From an uncultured Pelagibacteraceae bacterium (GTDB taxonomy: Bacteria > Pseudomonadota > Alphaproteobacteria > Pelagibacterales > Pelagibacteraceae): a stretch of 64,000 nucleotides of DNA. The DNA lies in the NCBI GenBank assembly GCA_902609685.1, contig CACLSR010000002.1, positions 186,001 to 250,000 of the forward strand, in the 5' to 3' direction. Below are positions 1-8,907 of this stretch, piece after piece. The stretch's first letter is position 1. Every line of letters begins with the position of its first letter. A program made the position numbers and the translations under genes. Below the pieces are notes generated by a model. That model worked only from the letters and a program-made list of their open reading frames with translations. It did no database searches and had not been told where the DNA came from.

Positions 1-2
1 AT

Positions 3-386
3 TATTACAAAAATTTATTTGAAAAAAATTTAGATAAAGAGATGGTTTGTACTAATCCTGACTTAATTGTGGATAGAGGTGACAAAAGAGAACTTTGTGC
101 AGGATCAGTCGCTATGGTTTTTGAAAAAATGGGTGGTAAAGTAGTATATTTTGGTAAACCGTATCCTGAGGTTTATAATTTATCAATTAATAATAAAGGT
201 AAAAAAATTCTTTCTGTTGGTGATAATTTAAATACTGATATTAAAGGTGCAAATCTTTTAAATTATGACTCGTTAATTATTTCAAATGGTATTCATAAAA
301 ATGAAATCAAAGAAAAAGGAATTGAAGCAACTGCGAAATCTTATGAAACAATCTGTAACTATATACAATCAGATTTAAAATGGTGA
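3..386 (+). CDS. HAD-superfamily (class IIA) phosphatase, C-terminal part
   Basis: The gene is cut by the left window edge; the frame is open from base 3 through the ATG at 42, so that ATG is internal. The visible part holds the end of a HAD-IIA hydrolase: a GKP-YPEVYN segment, typical of the cap/core junction where substrate binds, then SVGDNLNTDIKGA, the motif IV loop that holds Mg2+ through its acidic residues, then a nucleotide-phosphatase-like tail. Relatives dephosphorylate small sugar or nucleotide phosphates; the substrate cannot be told from this fragment. The stop overlaps the ribF start by 7 bp, which suggests co-transcription with ribF and ileS. Confidence 0.8.
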   Translation, partial: YYKNLFEKNLDKEMVCTNPDLIVDRGDKRELCAGSVAMVFEKMGGKVVYFGKPYPEVYNLSINNKGKKILSVGDNLNTDIKGANLLNYDSLIISNGIHKNEIKEKGIEATAKSYETICNYIQSDLKW

Positions 387-1309
387 AAATGATATTATAT
401 AATAATTTTAATATAAAAAAAAATCATAAAAATTCGATTATTTTAATTGGTAATTTTGATGGTCTCCATCTAGGACATCAAAAATTATTTAGAATAGCAA
501 AAAAATATAAAAAAAAATATTCTTCAAAGATCGGTGTTTTGACCTTTGAGCCGATGCCAAAAATGTTTTTTAACTCCAATTTAAAAAATTTTAGATTATC
601 TAATTTAAATCAAAAAATTGAAAATTTAAGTAAGCTTAATGTTGATTTTGTTATCACTAAGAAATTTAATCGTAAATTTTCAAAAACAAAATCAATTTCT
701 TTTATAAAAGAAACTTTAGGTAGAAAACTTAGTCCTAAATTTATTTTTGTAAGTAATAATTTTAGATTTGGAAACAAAAGAGAAGGAAACGTAAAACAAT
801 TAATACATCACGAGAAATTATGTAATTATAAAATTATTAAACCACAACCTTTATTAATCAAAAAAAAAATTATTTCATCATCATTATTAAGAAAATATTT
901 GCAGAGCGGAAAACTTAATAAAGTTAATAAACTTTTAAATAGAAAATGGTCAATTTATGGAAAAGTTCAAAAAGGTAGACAACTAGGAAAAAAGATTGGT
1001 TTTCCAACAGCCAACATAGATATCAAAGATTATGTTTTAGCAAAACCAGGTGTTTATGCTGTCAAAGCTAAGAAAATTAAAAGTTCAAAATATATTAAAG
1101 GAATAGCCAATTTAGGATATCGACCTACATTTAACGGAAAAAAAATATTATTAGAAGTTCATTTATTTAATTTTTCTGGAAATTTATATAATAAGTATTT
1201 AAGAGTAGAATTTTTAAAATTTATAAGAGCAGAAAAAAAATTCAAAAATATAGATCAATTAAAAAAACAAATTAAAATTGATTTAGTAACTGCAAAAAAA
1301 GCAAAATGA
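380..1309 (+). CDS. ribF: Bifunctional riboflavin kinase / FAD synthetase
   Basis: Makes FMN from riboflavin and ATP, then FAD from FMN and ATP, in the cytoplasm. The N-terminal FAD synthetase (nucleotidyltransferase) domain shows GNFDGLHLGH at about residues 24-33. The C-terminal riboflavin kinase domain begins near residue 190, with GRQLGKKIGFPTANI at about 199 and NLGYRPTFNG further on, followed by the conserved LEVHLFNF and a final FIRAEKKF segment. 309 aa is the usual RibF length. A second ATG lies three codons in (389) and could be the true start. The stop overlaps ileS as ATGA, so translation is probably coupled. Confidence 0.95.
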   Translation: MVKMILYNNFNIKKNHKNSIILIGNFDGLHLGHQKLFRIAKKYKKKYSSKIGVLTFEPMPKMFFNSNLKNFRLSNLNQKIENLSKLNVDFVITKKFNRKFSKTKSISFIKETLGRKLSPKFIFVSNNFRFGNKREGNVKQLIHHEKLCNYKIIKPQPLLIKKKIISSSLLRKYLQSGKLNKVNKLLNRKWSIYGKVQKGRQLGKKIGFPTANIDIKDYVLAKPGVYAVKAKKIKSSKYIKGIANLGYRPTFNGKKILLEVHLFNFSGNLYNKYLRVEFLKFIRAEKKFKNIDQLKKQIKIDLVTAKKAK

Positions 1310-4023
1310 GTAAAAACCAAATTAATTTACCTAAAACAGCTTTTTCAATGAAAGCTAATTTACCAATTAGAGAGCCAGAAATTCTAAAATTTTGGAAAAA
1401 AATTGATCTTTACAAAGAGTTAAGGAATTCAAGAAAAGGAGAAGAAAAATTTGTTCTCCATGATGGTCCTCCATATGCAAATGGAAATATACATATGGGT
1501 ACTGCGTTAAATAAAATATTAAAAGATATTATCGTAAAGTTTCATCAAATGGATGGCAAAGACTCTGTTTATGTTCCAGGTTGGGATTGCCATGGTTTAC
1601 CTATTGAATGGAAAATTGAGGAACAATACAAAAAAAATAAAAAAAATAAAAATGATGTTCCGATTGTAGAATTTAGAAAAGAATGCCGAACGTTTGCTGA
1701 AAAATGGATAGAGGTTCACAAAGACCAATTTAAAAGATTAGGTGTTGTTGGTGATTGGGAAAACTATTATTCAACAATGAGTTATGATGCAGAGGCACAA
1801 ATTGTAAGAGAACTTGGAAAATTTTTAAAAGAAGGAAGTCTTTATAGAGGATTTAAACCAGTTTTATGGTCAACTGTAGAAAAAACTGCCTTAGCTGATG
1901 CCGAGGTTGAATATCAAGACCATAAATCTGATACGATCTATGCTTGTTTTTCAGTTAAATCATCAAAAATAAAAGAACTTAATGATTGTGATATTGTTAT
2001 ATGGACAACCACTCCTTGGACGATACCAGCAAACAAAGCCTTAGCATACAATGAAAGCTTAGATTACTTAATAATTCAAATTAATGATGACAGAAATTTT
2101 AAAAATAAAAAAATTGTTATCGCTGAAGCACTACTAGACTCTGTTTTAAAAGATTGTGAGATTAAAGAATTTGAAAAACTCAAGAAATTTAAAGGTAAAG
2201 ATTTAAAAGATACTATCTGCAAGCATCCATTTTTTGATTTAGGGTACGATTACGATATTCCAATGTTAGAAGCACGTTTTGTAACCACTGAACAAGGAAC
2301 AGGAATTGTTCATTGTGCGCCAAGTCATGGACCTGACGATTTTAATCTTTGTTTAAATAATGGAATAAAGGCCATCGAGACAGTAGATGATGATGGAAAA
2401 TATACAAATAATGTCTCTCTGTTTGAAGGTTTACATATTTTAAAGGCTAATCCAGTTGTGATTGAAAAATTGAAAGATCAAAATAAACTTCTTTCAAATG
2501 GTGAGTTAGTTCATTCATATCCTCACTCTTGGAGATCAAAAGCACCTTTAGTTCATAGAGCGACACCACAATGGTTTATTTCAATGGAAAGTCATAAACT
2601 GAGAAGTAAGGCTTTAAAAGCAATAGATGATACAACCTTTTATCCAAGCAAAGGTAAAGAAAGGTTAAAATCCATGATCGAGACAAGACCAGATTGGTGT
2701 GTATCAAGACAAAGAGTATGGGGCGTACCACTTCCAATTTTTGTAAATAAAAAGTCTAATGAAATTTTAATAGACGATGGAGTATTTGAAAATATTGCTA
2801 ATATTTATGAGAAAGAGGGTTCTGATTGTTGGTTTTCAGATGACCCTCAAAAATTTTTAGGTAGTAAATATAAAGCGGAAGATTTTGAAAAGCTTAGCGA
2901 TATTGTTGAAGTTTGGTTTGATAGTGGATCAACCCATTCTTTTGTATTGGAGAAGAGAAAAGACCTTAAATGGCCTGCATCAATGTATTTAGAAGGTTCT
3001 GATCAACATAGGGGTTGGTTTCATTCCTCATTATTAGAGTCATGTGGAACAAGAGGTAGGGCACCTTTCGAGTCTATATTATCTCATGGGTTTGTTGTGG
3101 ATGGAAAAGGTCTTAAAATGTCAAAATCTCTTGGAAATGTAATTGCACCGGAGGATATTTTGAAAAAATATGGTGCCGATATTTTAAGAATTTGGGTTGC
3201 TGCATCAAATTATGCGGAAGATTTAAGAATAGATTATTCAATTTTGGACCAGCATTCTGAGTCTTATCGTAAAATTAGAAATACATTTAGATATTTATTA
3301 GGAAATATAAATGACAAATATGAGGATGTTAATTTAGATAAAATTGACTTCGAAAGCTTGCCAGAGTTAGAGAAATTTATGTTAAGTAAGATTCATTCTC
3401 TCAACAACAAATTTGAAAACTATTTTAAAAAATATGATTTTCACAATCTTTATAAAGAATTGTTGAATTTTTGTACAACAGATTTGTCAGCATTCTATTT
3501 TGATATAAGAAAGGACACTTTATATTGTGATCCAATTAATTCTGAAAAGAGAAAATCTTGTGTTACAATTTTGAATGTTTTGTTAAAATCTTTACTCAGA
3601 TGGTTCGCTCCGATATTATCTTTTACAACTGAGGAAATATATCAACTGATATCAAAGAATACTAAAAGCATTCATTTAGAAAAATTTCTTACTTTTCCAG
3701 ATAAATTTAAAAATGAACAGCTTACAGAAAGATGGTCTCAATTAATAAAAATTAGAGATGTGTGTAATATAAGTATCGAGGAAAAAAGAGCTAATAAAGA
3801 AATTGGTTCAAGTTTAGAAGCTGAACTCAAAATTAAATTAAATGAGAAATATAAAGATATAATCTCAAAAATTGATTTATCAGAACTTTGTATAGTATCA
3901 AAAACTCAAATCAATTTTGATGAAGGTTCAGATATTCTAGTTGAAACTAAGAAAGCGCAGGGTGATAAATGTCCTGTGTGTTGGAAAATAAGTGTTGAGC
4001 CTTGTGAGCGACATTCTCAATAA
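1306..4023 (+). CDS. ileS: Isoleucyl-tRNA synthetase
   Basis: Charges tRNA-Ile with isoleucine. It is a class I synthetase: the HIGH-type motif GNIHMG lies at about residues 60-65 after PPYAN, the CP1 editing domain includes WTTTPWTIPANKA, and KMSKS is at residues 604-608 inside GLKMSKSLGN. The C-terminal zinc-binding segment CPVCW...CERH starts at about residue 889. 905 aa is a normal bacterial length. Its ATG overlaps the ribF stop and its TAA shares one base with the lspA start. The ileS-lspA order is widespread in proteobacteria. Confidence 0.98.
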   Translation: MSKNQINLPKTAFSMKANLPIREPEILKFWKKIDLYKELRNSRKGEEKFVLHDGPPYANGNIHMGTALNKILKDIIVKFHQMDGKDSVYVPGWDCHGLPIEWKIEEQYKKNKKNKNDVPIVEFRKECRTFAEKWIEVHKDQFKRLGVVGDWENYYSTMSYDAEAQIVRELGKFLKEGSLYRGFKPVLWSTVEKTALADAEVEYQDHKSDTIYACFSVKSSKIKELNDCDIVIWTTTPWTIPANKALAYNESLDYLIIQINDDRNFKNKKIVIAEALLDSVLKDCEIKEFEKLKKFKGKDLKDTICKHPFFDLGYDYDIPMLEARFVTTEQGTGIVHCAPSHGPDDFNLCLNNGIKAIETVDDDGKYTNNVSLFEGLHILKANPVVIEKLKDQNKLLSNGELVHSYPHSWRSKAPLVHRATPQWFISMESHKLRSKALKAIDDTTFYPSKGKERLKSMIETRPDWCVSRQRVWGVPLPIFVNKKSNEILIDDGVFENIANIYEKEGSDCWFSDDPQKFLGSKYKAEDFEKLSDIVEVWFDSGSTHSFVLEKRKDLKWPASMYLEGSDQHRGWFHSSLLESCGTRGRAPFESILSHGFVVDGKGLKMSKSLGNVIAPEDILKKYGADILRIWVAASNYAEDLRIDYSILDQHSESYRKIRNTFRYLLGNINDKYEDVNLDKIDFESLPELEKFMLSKIHSLNNKFENYFKKYDFHNLYKELLNFCTTDLSAFYFDIRKDTLYCDPINSEKRKSCVTILNVLLKSLLRWFAPILSFTTEEIYQLISKNTKSIHLEKFLTFPDKFKNEQLTERWSQLIKIRDVCNISIEEKRANKEIGSSLEAELKIKLNEKYKDIISKIDLSELCIVSKTQINFDEGSDILVETKKAQGDKCPVCWKISVEPCERHSQ

Positions 4024-4529
4024 TGTCTAAATATTTAAAAAAAAGTTTTATCGTTAATTTTTTTATAATCTTAAGTATTTTTGGTCTCGATAGGTTTGCC
4101 AAAGTCTATGTGATATCTGAAAATGAAAAAAGTTTGTCCTCTGAATTATTTGTATCAAAATTTTTGAATATCAATTTAATTTATAATGAGGGAATAGCAT
4201 TTGGTTTATTATCATTTGATCAAAGTCATATGTACAACATCTTAACAATCTTAATTGCAGCTGTAATTCTAATTATTTTTTTTATGACTTTAAAAAGTGA
4301 TGGTTTTAAAAAATATTCACTTTTGATGATATTTGGTGGAGCTTTAGGGAATTTATATGATCGAATATTTTTTAAGGCTGTACCAGACTTTATTGATTTC
4401 CATATCGGAAATTTTCATTGGTTTATTTTTAATGTATCGGATATATTTATTTCATTAGGAGTATTATTTTTGATTATTTTTGAAATAATTGAAAATAAAA
4501 AAAATAAAATTGATGAAAAAAATATTTAA
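4023..4529 (+). CDS. lspA: Lipoprotein signal peptidase (signal peptidase II)
   Basis: Cleaves signal peptides from diacylglyceryl prolipoproteins in the inner membrane, the step after Lgt (lgt lies at about 60 kb in this window). Four hydrophobic segments are visible. Family motifs are present: NEGIAFGLL, GGALGNLYDR with the first catalytic Asp, and FNVSD with the second catalytic Asp. 168 aa is typical. The start overlaps the ileS stop by one base, and the 3' end overlaps the next gene, a putative lipoprotein whose maturation this enzyme would carry out. Confidence 0.96.
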   Translation: MSKYLKKSFIVNFFIILSIFGLDRFAKVYVISENEKSLSSELFVSKFLNINLIYNEGIAFGLLSFDQSHMYNILTILIAAVILIIFFMTLKSDGFKKYSLLMIFGGALGNLYDRIFFKAVPDFIDFHIGNFHWFIFNVSDIFISLGVLFLIIFEIIENKKNKIDEKNI

Positions 4530-4836
4530 ACTAACAACAATAATAATTTCAATTTTAGCTTTAAATTCATGTGGTACTATTAGTGAAGGTTTTAGTTCAC
4601 AGAAAAAAAATAGTATAGATGAATTTTTGGTTGAAAAGAAATCACCTTTAGTGATGCCTCCTGATTTCAATAAATTACCATTACCACAACAAAGTAATCA
4701 AGTAACTGAAAATGAGGAGAACAAAGATATTAAATCATTACTCACTGACAACAAAGACTCTGATTTAGATAATCAAAATACTAATCAAAACACAAATTTT
4801 GAAAATTCCATTATAGAAAAAATCAAAAATAATTAA
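4513..4836 (+). CDS. Small putative lipoprotein, DUF3035-like
   Basis: A 107-residue protein with a short basic N-terminus, a hydrophobic stretch and a lipobox LNSC with the Cys at residue 20, so export, lipidation and LspA cleavage are predicted. After the Cys comes a DEFLVEKKSPLVMPPDF motif followed by PLP, matching the short DUF3035 family of alphaproteobacterial lipoproteins; the rest is Asn/Asp/Gln-rich and probably disordered. An upstream ATG at 4489 is in frame, but the start at 4513 places the signal peptide correctly and reduces the overlap with lspA to 17 bp. Function unknown; the ileS-lspA-DUF3035 order suggests an envelope role. Confidence 0.75.
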   Translation: MKKIFKLTTIIISILALNSCGTISEGFSSQKKNSIDEFLVEKKSPLVMPPDFNKLPLPQQSNQVTENEENKDIKSLLTDNKDSDLDNQNTNQNTNFENSIIEKIKNN

Positions 4837-5990
4837 TGATAACTTCAGGGATTTTTTTTAAAAATTTTAAGGGTAGTAAACAAAATCCTAAAATAAAAAA
4901 AAATCTTAAAAGATTAATCAAAGATAATAATCAAATTCTTCAATCTTTTAGAAAAAATTATAAAGACCAATTTAAGATCAAAAATTTAAGAATTTTTAAA
5001 AGATTTAAAGATATTCGTATAATTGGTATCGGCGGTTCGTCATTGGGTGCAAAAACTATTTATAGTTTTCTCAAAGATAAAATTAAAAAAAACGTATTAT
5101 TTTATGATAATTTATCAACTCTCAACAAAAAATCTGGAAATAAAAAACATCTAAATTTTATCATCTCTAAATCAGGCAATACTTTAGAGACAATAGTTAA
5201 TTCTAATATTTTTATCAAAAAAAGTGATAAAAATATTTTTATCACAGAAAATAAAAAAAATTATTTAAATTTATTAGCTCATAAATTAAAATCAGAAATT
5301 GTTCATCACAATAATTTTATAGGTGGTCGATATTCAGTTTTATCAGAAGTTGGAATGTTGCCTGCAGAATTAATGGGTCTCAATTCAAAAAGTTTTAGAC
5401 AGTTTAATAATTTAATTAAAAATCAAAAATATTTGAATGCGCTCATATCTAATGTGGGATCTACAATAAATTTAATTAAAAAAAGAAAATTTAATTCAAT
5501 TATCATAAATTATGATGAAAAATCTCAAAACTTTTTTTCTTGGTATCAACAACTAGTAGCTGAAAGTTTAGGTAAAAAGGGAAAAGGTTTATTGCCAGTC
5601 GTATCTAACATGCCAAGAGATAATCATAGCGTTATGCAGCTTTATTTGGATGGTTTTAAAAATAATTTTTATACGTTTTTTTATGTCCATGAGAATAATA
5701 CCTCCAAAATTGATAATAAGTTGATTTTACCGTCACAAAATTTTCTTAAAAACAAAAATATTCAAAATATTACTTACGCGCAAAAAAAAGCTACAGAAAA
5801 TGTTTTTACAAAAAAAAATATATCTTTTAGAAGCTTTGAAATTAAAAAAAGAGATGAAAAAACTTTAGGTGAGTTATTTTGTTTTTTTATGTTGGAAACT
5901 ATTTTAATTGGAAGAGCTTTGAAAATAGACCCCTACAATCAACCTGCTGTTGAATTAATAAAAAATGAGACTAAGAAAATTTTAGTTTAA
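4836..5990 (+). CDS. pgi: Glucose-6-phosphate isomerase (short form)
   Basis: Interconverts glucose-6-phosphate and fructose-6-phosphate. Visible motifs are GIGGSSLGAK (sugar-phosphate SIS fold) at about residue 65, ISKSGNTLET (phosphate loop), GGRYSVLSEVG, which corresponds to the first PGI signature, and a LLPVVSNMPRDNHSVMQ segment. At 384 aa it is much shorter than the roughly 550-aa enterobacterial enzyme and closer to compact forms. ATG shares one base with the preceding stop. Its 3' end overlaps convergent rsmD by 9 bp. Confidence 0.87.
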   Translation: MITSGIFFKNFKGSKQNPKIKKNLKRLIKDNNQILQSFRKNYKDQFKIKNLRIFKRFKDIRIIGIGGSSLGAKTIYSFLKDKIKKNVLFYDNLSTLNKKSGNKKHLNFIISKSGNTLETIVNSNIFIKKSDKNIFITENKKNYLNLLAHKLKSEIVHHNNFIGGRYSVLSEVGMLPAELMGLNSKSFRQFNNLIKNQKYLNALISNVGSTINLIKKRKFNSIIINYDEKSQNFFSWYQQLVAESLGKKGKGLLPVVSNMPRDNHSVMQLYLDGFKNNFYTFFYVHENNTSKIDNKLILPSQNFLKNKNIQNITYAQKKATENVFTKKNISFRSFEIKKRDEKTLGELFCFFMLETILIGRALKIDPYNQPAVELIKNETKKILV

Positions 5991-6545
5991 ATTTCCAAAT
6001 ATAATTTTCGATATTCCATATTTCTTCTCATCTAGAATTCTAAAATTTTTTGAAAACCCATCATTTTCTCTTTTATGCCTATGCACAATTATCACCCCAT
6101 CTTTATTGAGAATTTTTTCTTGAAAAATATTATCAATAATATTTGACAATCTTTTTTCTTTATAGGGAGGATCTAAAAATATGATATTGAATTTAGGCTG
6201 AAGTTTTTTCAAAAAGTAATTAGATATTAAGTCTTCCTCTACAATCTCATATTTTTCCCTCATATTTAAATTATTAAGATTACTTTTTAAAATTGGTAAA
6301 ACACCATTATATTTTTCTACAAAAGTAACATGTTTAGCTCCTCTTGAGAGACATTCTAAACCAAATGAACCAACACCTGCAAATAGATCTAAAACTATAG
6401 AGTCTTCAATATTGATCTTAAATTTATTTGAGTGAATAATAATATTAAAAATAGATTCTTTTGCCAAGTCCTTTAAGGGTCTTGTTTCTTTGTCTTTAGG
6501 TTGTAAAATTTTTTTTCCTTTAAATTGTCCACCAATTATTCTCAT
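5982..6545 (-). CDS. rsmD: 16S rRNA (guanine-966-N2)-methyltransferase
   Basis: Methylates G966 of 16S rRNA using SAM. The protein begins MRIIGGQFKGKK, typical of RsmD, followed by PLKDLAKESIFNI, the SAM-binding motif DLFAGVGSFGLE, and the catalytic DPPY inside IIFLDPPYKEKR. 187 aa is the normal size. Its start overlaps the purD stop by 4 bp, so both are probably translated from one message. The 3' end overlaps pgi on the opposite strand. Confidence 0.95.
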   Translation of the reverse strand: MRIIGGQFKGKKILQPKDKETRPLKDLAKESIFNIIIHSNKFKINIEDSIVLDLFAGVGSFGLECLSRGAKHVTFVEKYNGVLPILKSNLNNLNMREKYEIVEEDLISNYFLKKLQPKFNIIFLDPPYKEKRLSNIIDNIFQEKILNKDGVIIVHRHKRENDGFSKNFRILDEKKYGISKIIFGNLN

Positions 6546-7807
6546 TTTTTTATTACTTTATAACCAATATCTTTTCTAAAAAAACCATCTGACCAATTTA
6601 GATTGTTGAGAAGTTGATGAATTCTATTTCTTGATTCTTCAAAACTATCTGATAAAGAAACAAAATTCAAAACCCGTCCACCCACCGCTAAAGTAACATC
6701 ACCTCTATTAATAGTGCCAGCATGAAACAAGTGATCATCAGTGTTTAATTCAATTTTATTAATATTTTTGATTTCAACATTTTTTTGGTAGGTTTCAGGG
6801 TAACCTTTTGAGCACAAGACAACACATATACTTTTTTTATCATTCCAATTAATTTTGATTTCATTTAATCTTCCATTACAGCATGAGTCAATTATTTCAC
6901 CGAAATCTGTATTTAGTTTAGGAAGTATAGTTTGACACTCTGGATCACCCATTCTAACGTTATACTCAATTAAATAAGGTTCATCATTTTTTATCATGAG
7001 ACCTGCATATAAAAAGCCTTTATATGACGATTTTAAATCTTTAAGTGCCCTTAAGGTTGGATCAATTATATTATTCAAAATCTTTTTTTCGAGCTTTTCA
7101 TTTATTAATCTTGATGGTGAATAAGCACCCATACCACCAGTATTTTTTCCTTTATCACCTTCTTGAACTCTTTTATGATCTTGAGCCGTATCAAAATTTT
7201 TGTAAGTAATACCATCACTTAAAATGAAAAAGCTCATTTCCTCACCCTCTAAAAATTCTTCAATAAGAACATTTTTAGCAGCACCAAACTTTCCATCAAA
7301 TATTTCCTTAACTGCTTGATAAGACTCGTCTTTATTTTCACAAATATAAACACCTTTCCCTGCAGCCAAATTGTCTGCTTTAATGACTATTGGAAAATTT
7401 GATTTATCTAAAAAATTTTTAGCTTGATTAATATCATTAAATACACCGAAATTCGCAGTTGGAATATCATATTTTTTGCAAATGTTTTTTGTAAATATTT
7501 TAGACCCCTCTAATTGTGAAGCGACTTTACTAGGTCCAAAAACCTTAATATCAAAACTTTCCAAGTAATCTGTTAGTCCATCAACCAAAGGTTTTTCTGG
7601 GCCGATTACTACTAATTCTATTTTTTTTGAAATAATGAAATTTTTGATTTCCTCAAATCTATTTATGTCTAAGTTTATGTTCTCAGCTATTGTATCAGTC
7701 CCAGCGTTACCAGGAAAACAATAAATCTTATCAATTTTTTTTGACTTATTTAATGCATGACAAATGGCATGCTCTCTTCCCCCGCTTCCTATAATCCCTA
7801 CAATCAT
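6542..7807 (-). CDS. purD: Phosphoribosylamine-glycine ligase (GAR synthetase)
   Basis: Second step of purine synthesis: phosphoribosylamine + glycine + ATP gives GAR. The N-terminal nucleotide-binding-like fold starts with IIGSGGREHAI. The ATP-grasp domain contains IKADNLAAGKGVYIC, FLEGEEMSFFIL, and the conserved DHKRVQEGDKGKNTGGMGAY segment, and ends with EYNVRMGDPECQ. 421 aa matches the family. Upstream (7808-7828) only 21 bp separate it from the divergent DUF2093 gene, so both promoters must be compressed into or beyond this gap. Confidence 0.97.
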   Translation of the reverse strand: MIVGIIGSGGREHAICHALNKSKKIDKIYCFPGNAGTDTIAENINLDINRFEEIKNFIISKKIELVVIGPEKPLVDGLTDYLESFDIKVFGPSKVASQLEGSKIFTKNICKKYDIPTANFGVFNDINQAKNFLDKSNFPIVIKADNLAAGKGVYICENKDESYQAVKEIFDGKFGAAKNVLIEEFLEGEEMSFFILSDGITYKNFDTAQDHKRVQEGDKGKNTGGMGAYSPSRLINEKLEKKILNNIIDPTLRALKDLKSSYKGFLYAGLMIKNDEPYLIEYNVRMGDPECQTILPKLNTDFGEIIDSCCNGRLNEIKINWNDKKSICVVLCSKGYPETYQKNVEIKNINKIELNTDDHLFHAGTINRGDVTLAVGGRVLNFVSLSDSFEESRNRIHQLLNNLNWSDGFFRKDIGYKVIKK

Positions 7808-7828
7808 GTATAAACATATAAACTATAA

Positions 7829-8026
7829 ATGAATAAAAAATTAGCAAAAGTAAAATATTTACCAAATAATTTTCAAGTAATTGAAAAAGGAGACCATGTA
7901 ATTTGTGCAGTTTCGGGTAAAGCAATCAGTCTTGAAAATTTGACTTACTGGAACGTGGAACTTCAAGAGCCGTATTATTCATATGTTGAGGCTTCTAAAA
8001 AAAAAGAGGAATTAGACAATAAATAG
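7829..8026 (+). CDS. DUF2093 family small protein
   Basis: A 65-residue soluble protein of unknown function. It matches the alphaproteobacterial DUF2093 pattern: VIEKGDHVICAVSGKAI near residues 18-34 (the usual GDHVxCAVTG core), then a YWNVELQEPY segment. There is no signal peptide or membrane segment. It is divergent from purD and convergent with the lpxL-like gene, whose stop lies 3 bp away. No function is inferred. Confidence 0.8.
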   Translation: MNKKLAKVKYLPNNFQVIEKGDHVICAVSGKAISLENLTYWNVELQEPYYSYVEASKKKEELDNK

Positions 8027-8028
8027 CA

Positions 8029-8907
8029 TTATTTCCAACGATTATGAGACCATATCCAGTTATTAGGATTAGCAAGTATCATTTTTTCAAGAGTCTTATT
8101 TAATTCATTTGTAATATTTTCAATAGTATCTTCGTTTGAGAAGTGAATTGGTTTATGAACTTTCATTTTAAATTTAATACCCTCATATCTTTCTATAAAG
8201 ATAGGTACAACAGGCATATTAAATTTTTTAATCAATTGTGCAGGAATTGTAGTAGTAAACGCTTTCTCATTAAAAAAATTTGATTTAATACCCTGAGAAA
8301 CTCTTTGATCTATCATAATTGCTGTTGAAAAACCTTGGTTATTAAGTTTTATTAATTCTTTTAATCCACCAATTCCTTTTTTAATTTGATTGTTGCAGAT
8401 ATATTTCTTTCTTATTCGTTCCATGAATTTATTTAAAAAAATATTATTTAATGGTCTATAGATTGCTCCAATTTGAATACCTATTTTGTCTATCTGCATT
8501 GCCATAAGCTCAAAGTTACTGAAATGTCCTGATATAAATACGACTTTTTGATTTTGATCTTTAATATTTAAAAGTATATCTTCACCTTCTATAGAAATAT
8601 TTTTACTAAGTTTACCATTTCTAAAATTTTTCATATAAAGATATTCTGCAAAAACTCTTCCATAATTATTCCACATTGAAGATTTAATTTTATTAAAGTC
8701 TTTAGAATTATAATCTGGAAAAGCTTTTTTTATATTATCATTGATTATTTTTTTTGATCTAAACATTGGACCAATAATTTCAAATAATTTACCACTTAGA
8801 AAAGACGATAGTTTAACTCCAATAATTTTGAATATCACATAAAAAATACAAATTATAAAAAATTGTATTAAGTATTTAATTATTTTCATAAACCTTTGAA
8901 ATATCAT
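8029..8907 (-). CDS. Lipid A biosynthesis late acyltransferase (LpxL/HtrB family)
   Basis: Predicted to add a secondary acyl chain to Kdo-lipid IVA at the inner membrane. A hydrophobic anchor occupies about residues 9-30. The catalytic HX4E motif is seen in GHFSNFE, and later family motifs YRPLNN, MIDQRV (substrate pocket) and the C-terminal WIWSHNRWK are present. 292 aa fits LpxL/LpxM. The start overlaps the lpxK stop by 32 bp, closing an envelope operon waaA-lpxK-lpxL. Whether it adds laurate or another chain cannot be told. Confidence 0.9.
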   Translation of the reverse strand: MIFQRFMKIIKYLIQFFIICIFYVIFKIIGVKLSSFLSGKLFEIIGPMFRSKKIINDNIKKAFPDYNSKDFNKIKSSMWNNYGRVFAEYLYMKNFRNGKLSKNISIEGEDILLNIKDQNQKVVFISGHFSNFELMAMQIDKIGIQIGAIYRPLNNIFLNKFMERIRKKYICNNQIKKGIGGLKELIKLNNQGFSTAIMIDQRVSQGIKSNFFNEKAFTTTIPAQLIKKFNMPVVPIFIERYEGIKFKMKVHKPIHFSNEDTIENITNELNKTLEKMILANPNNWIWSHNRWK

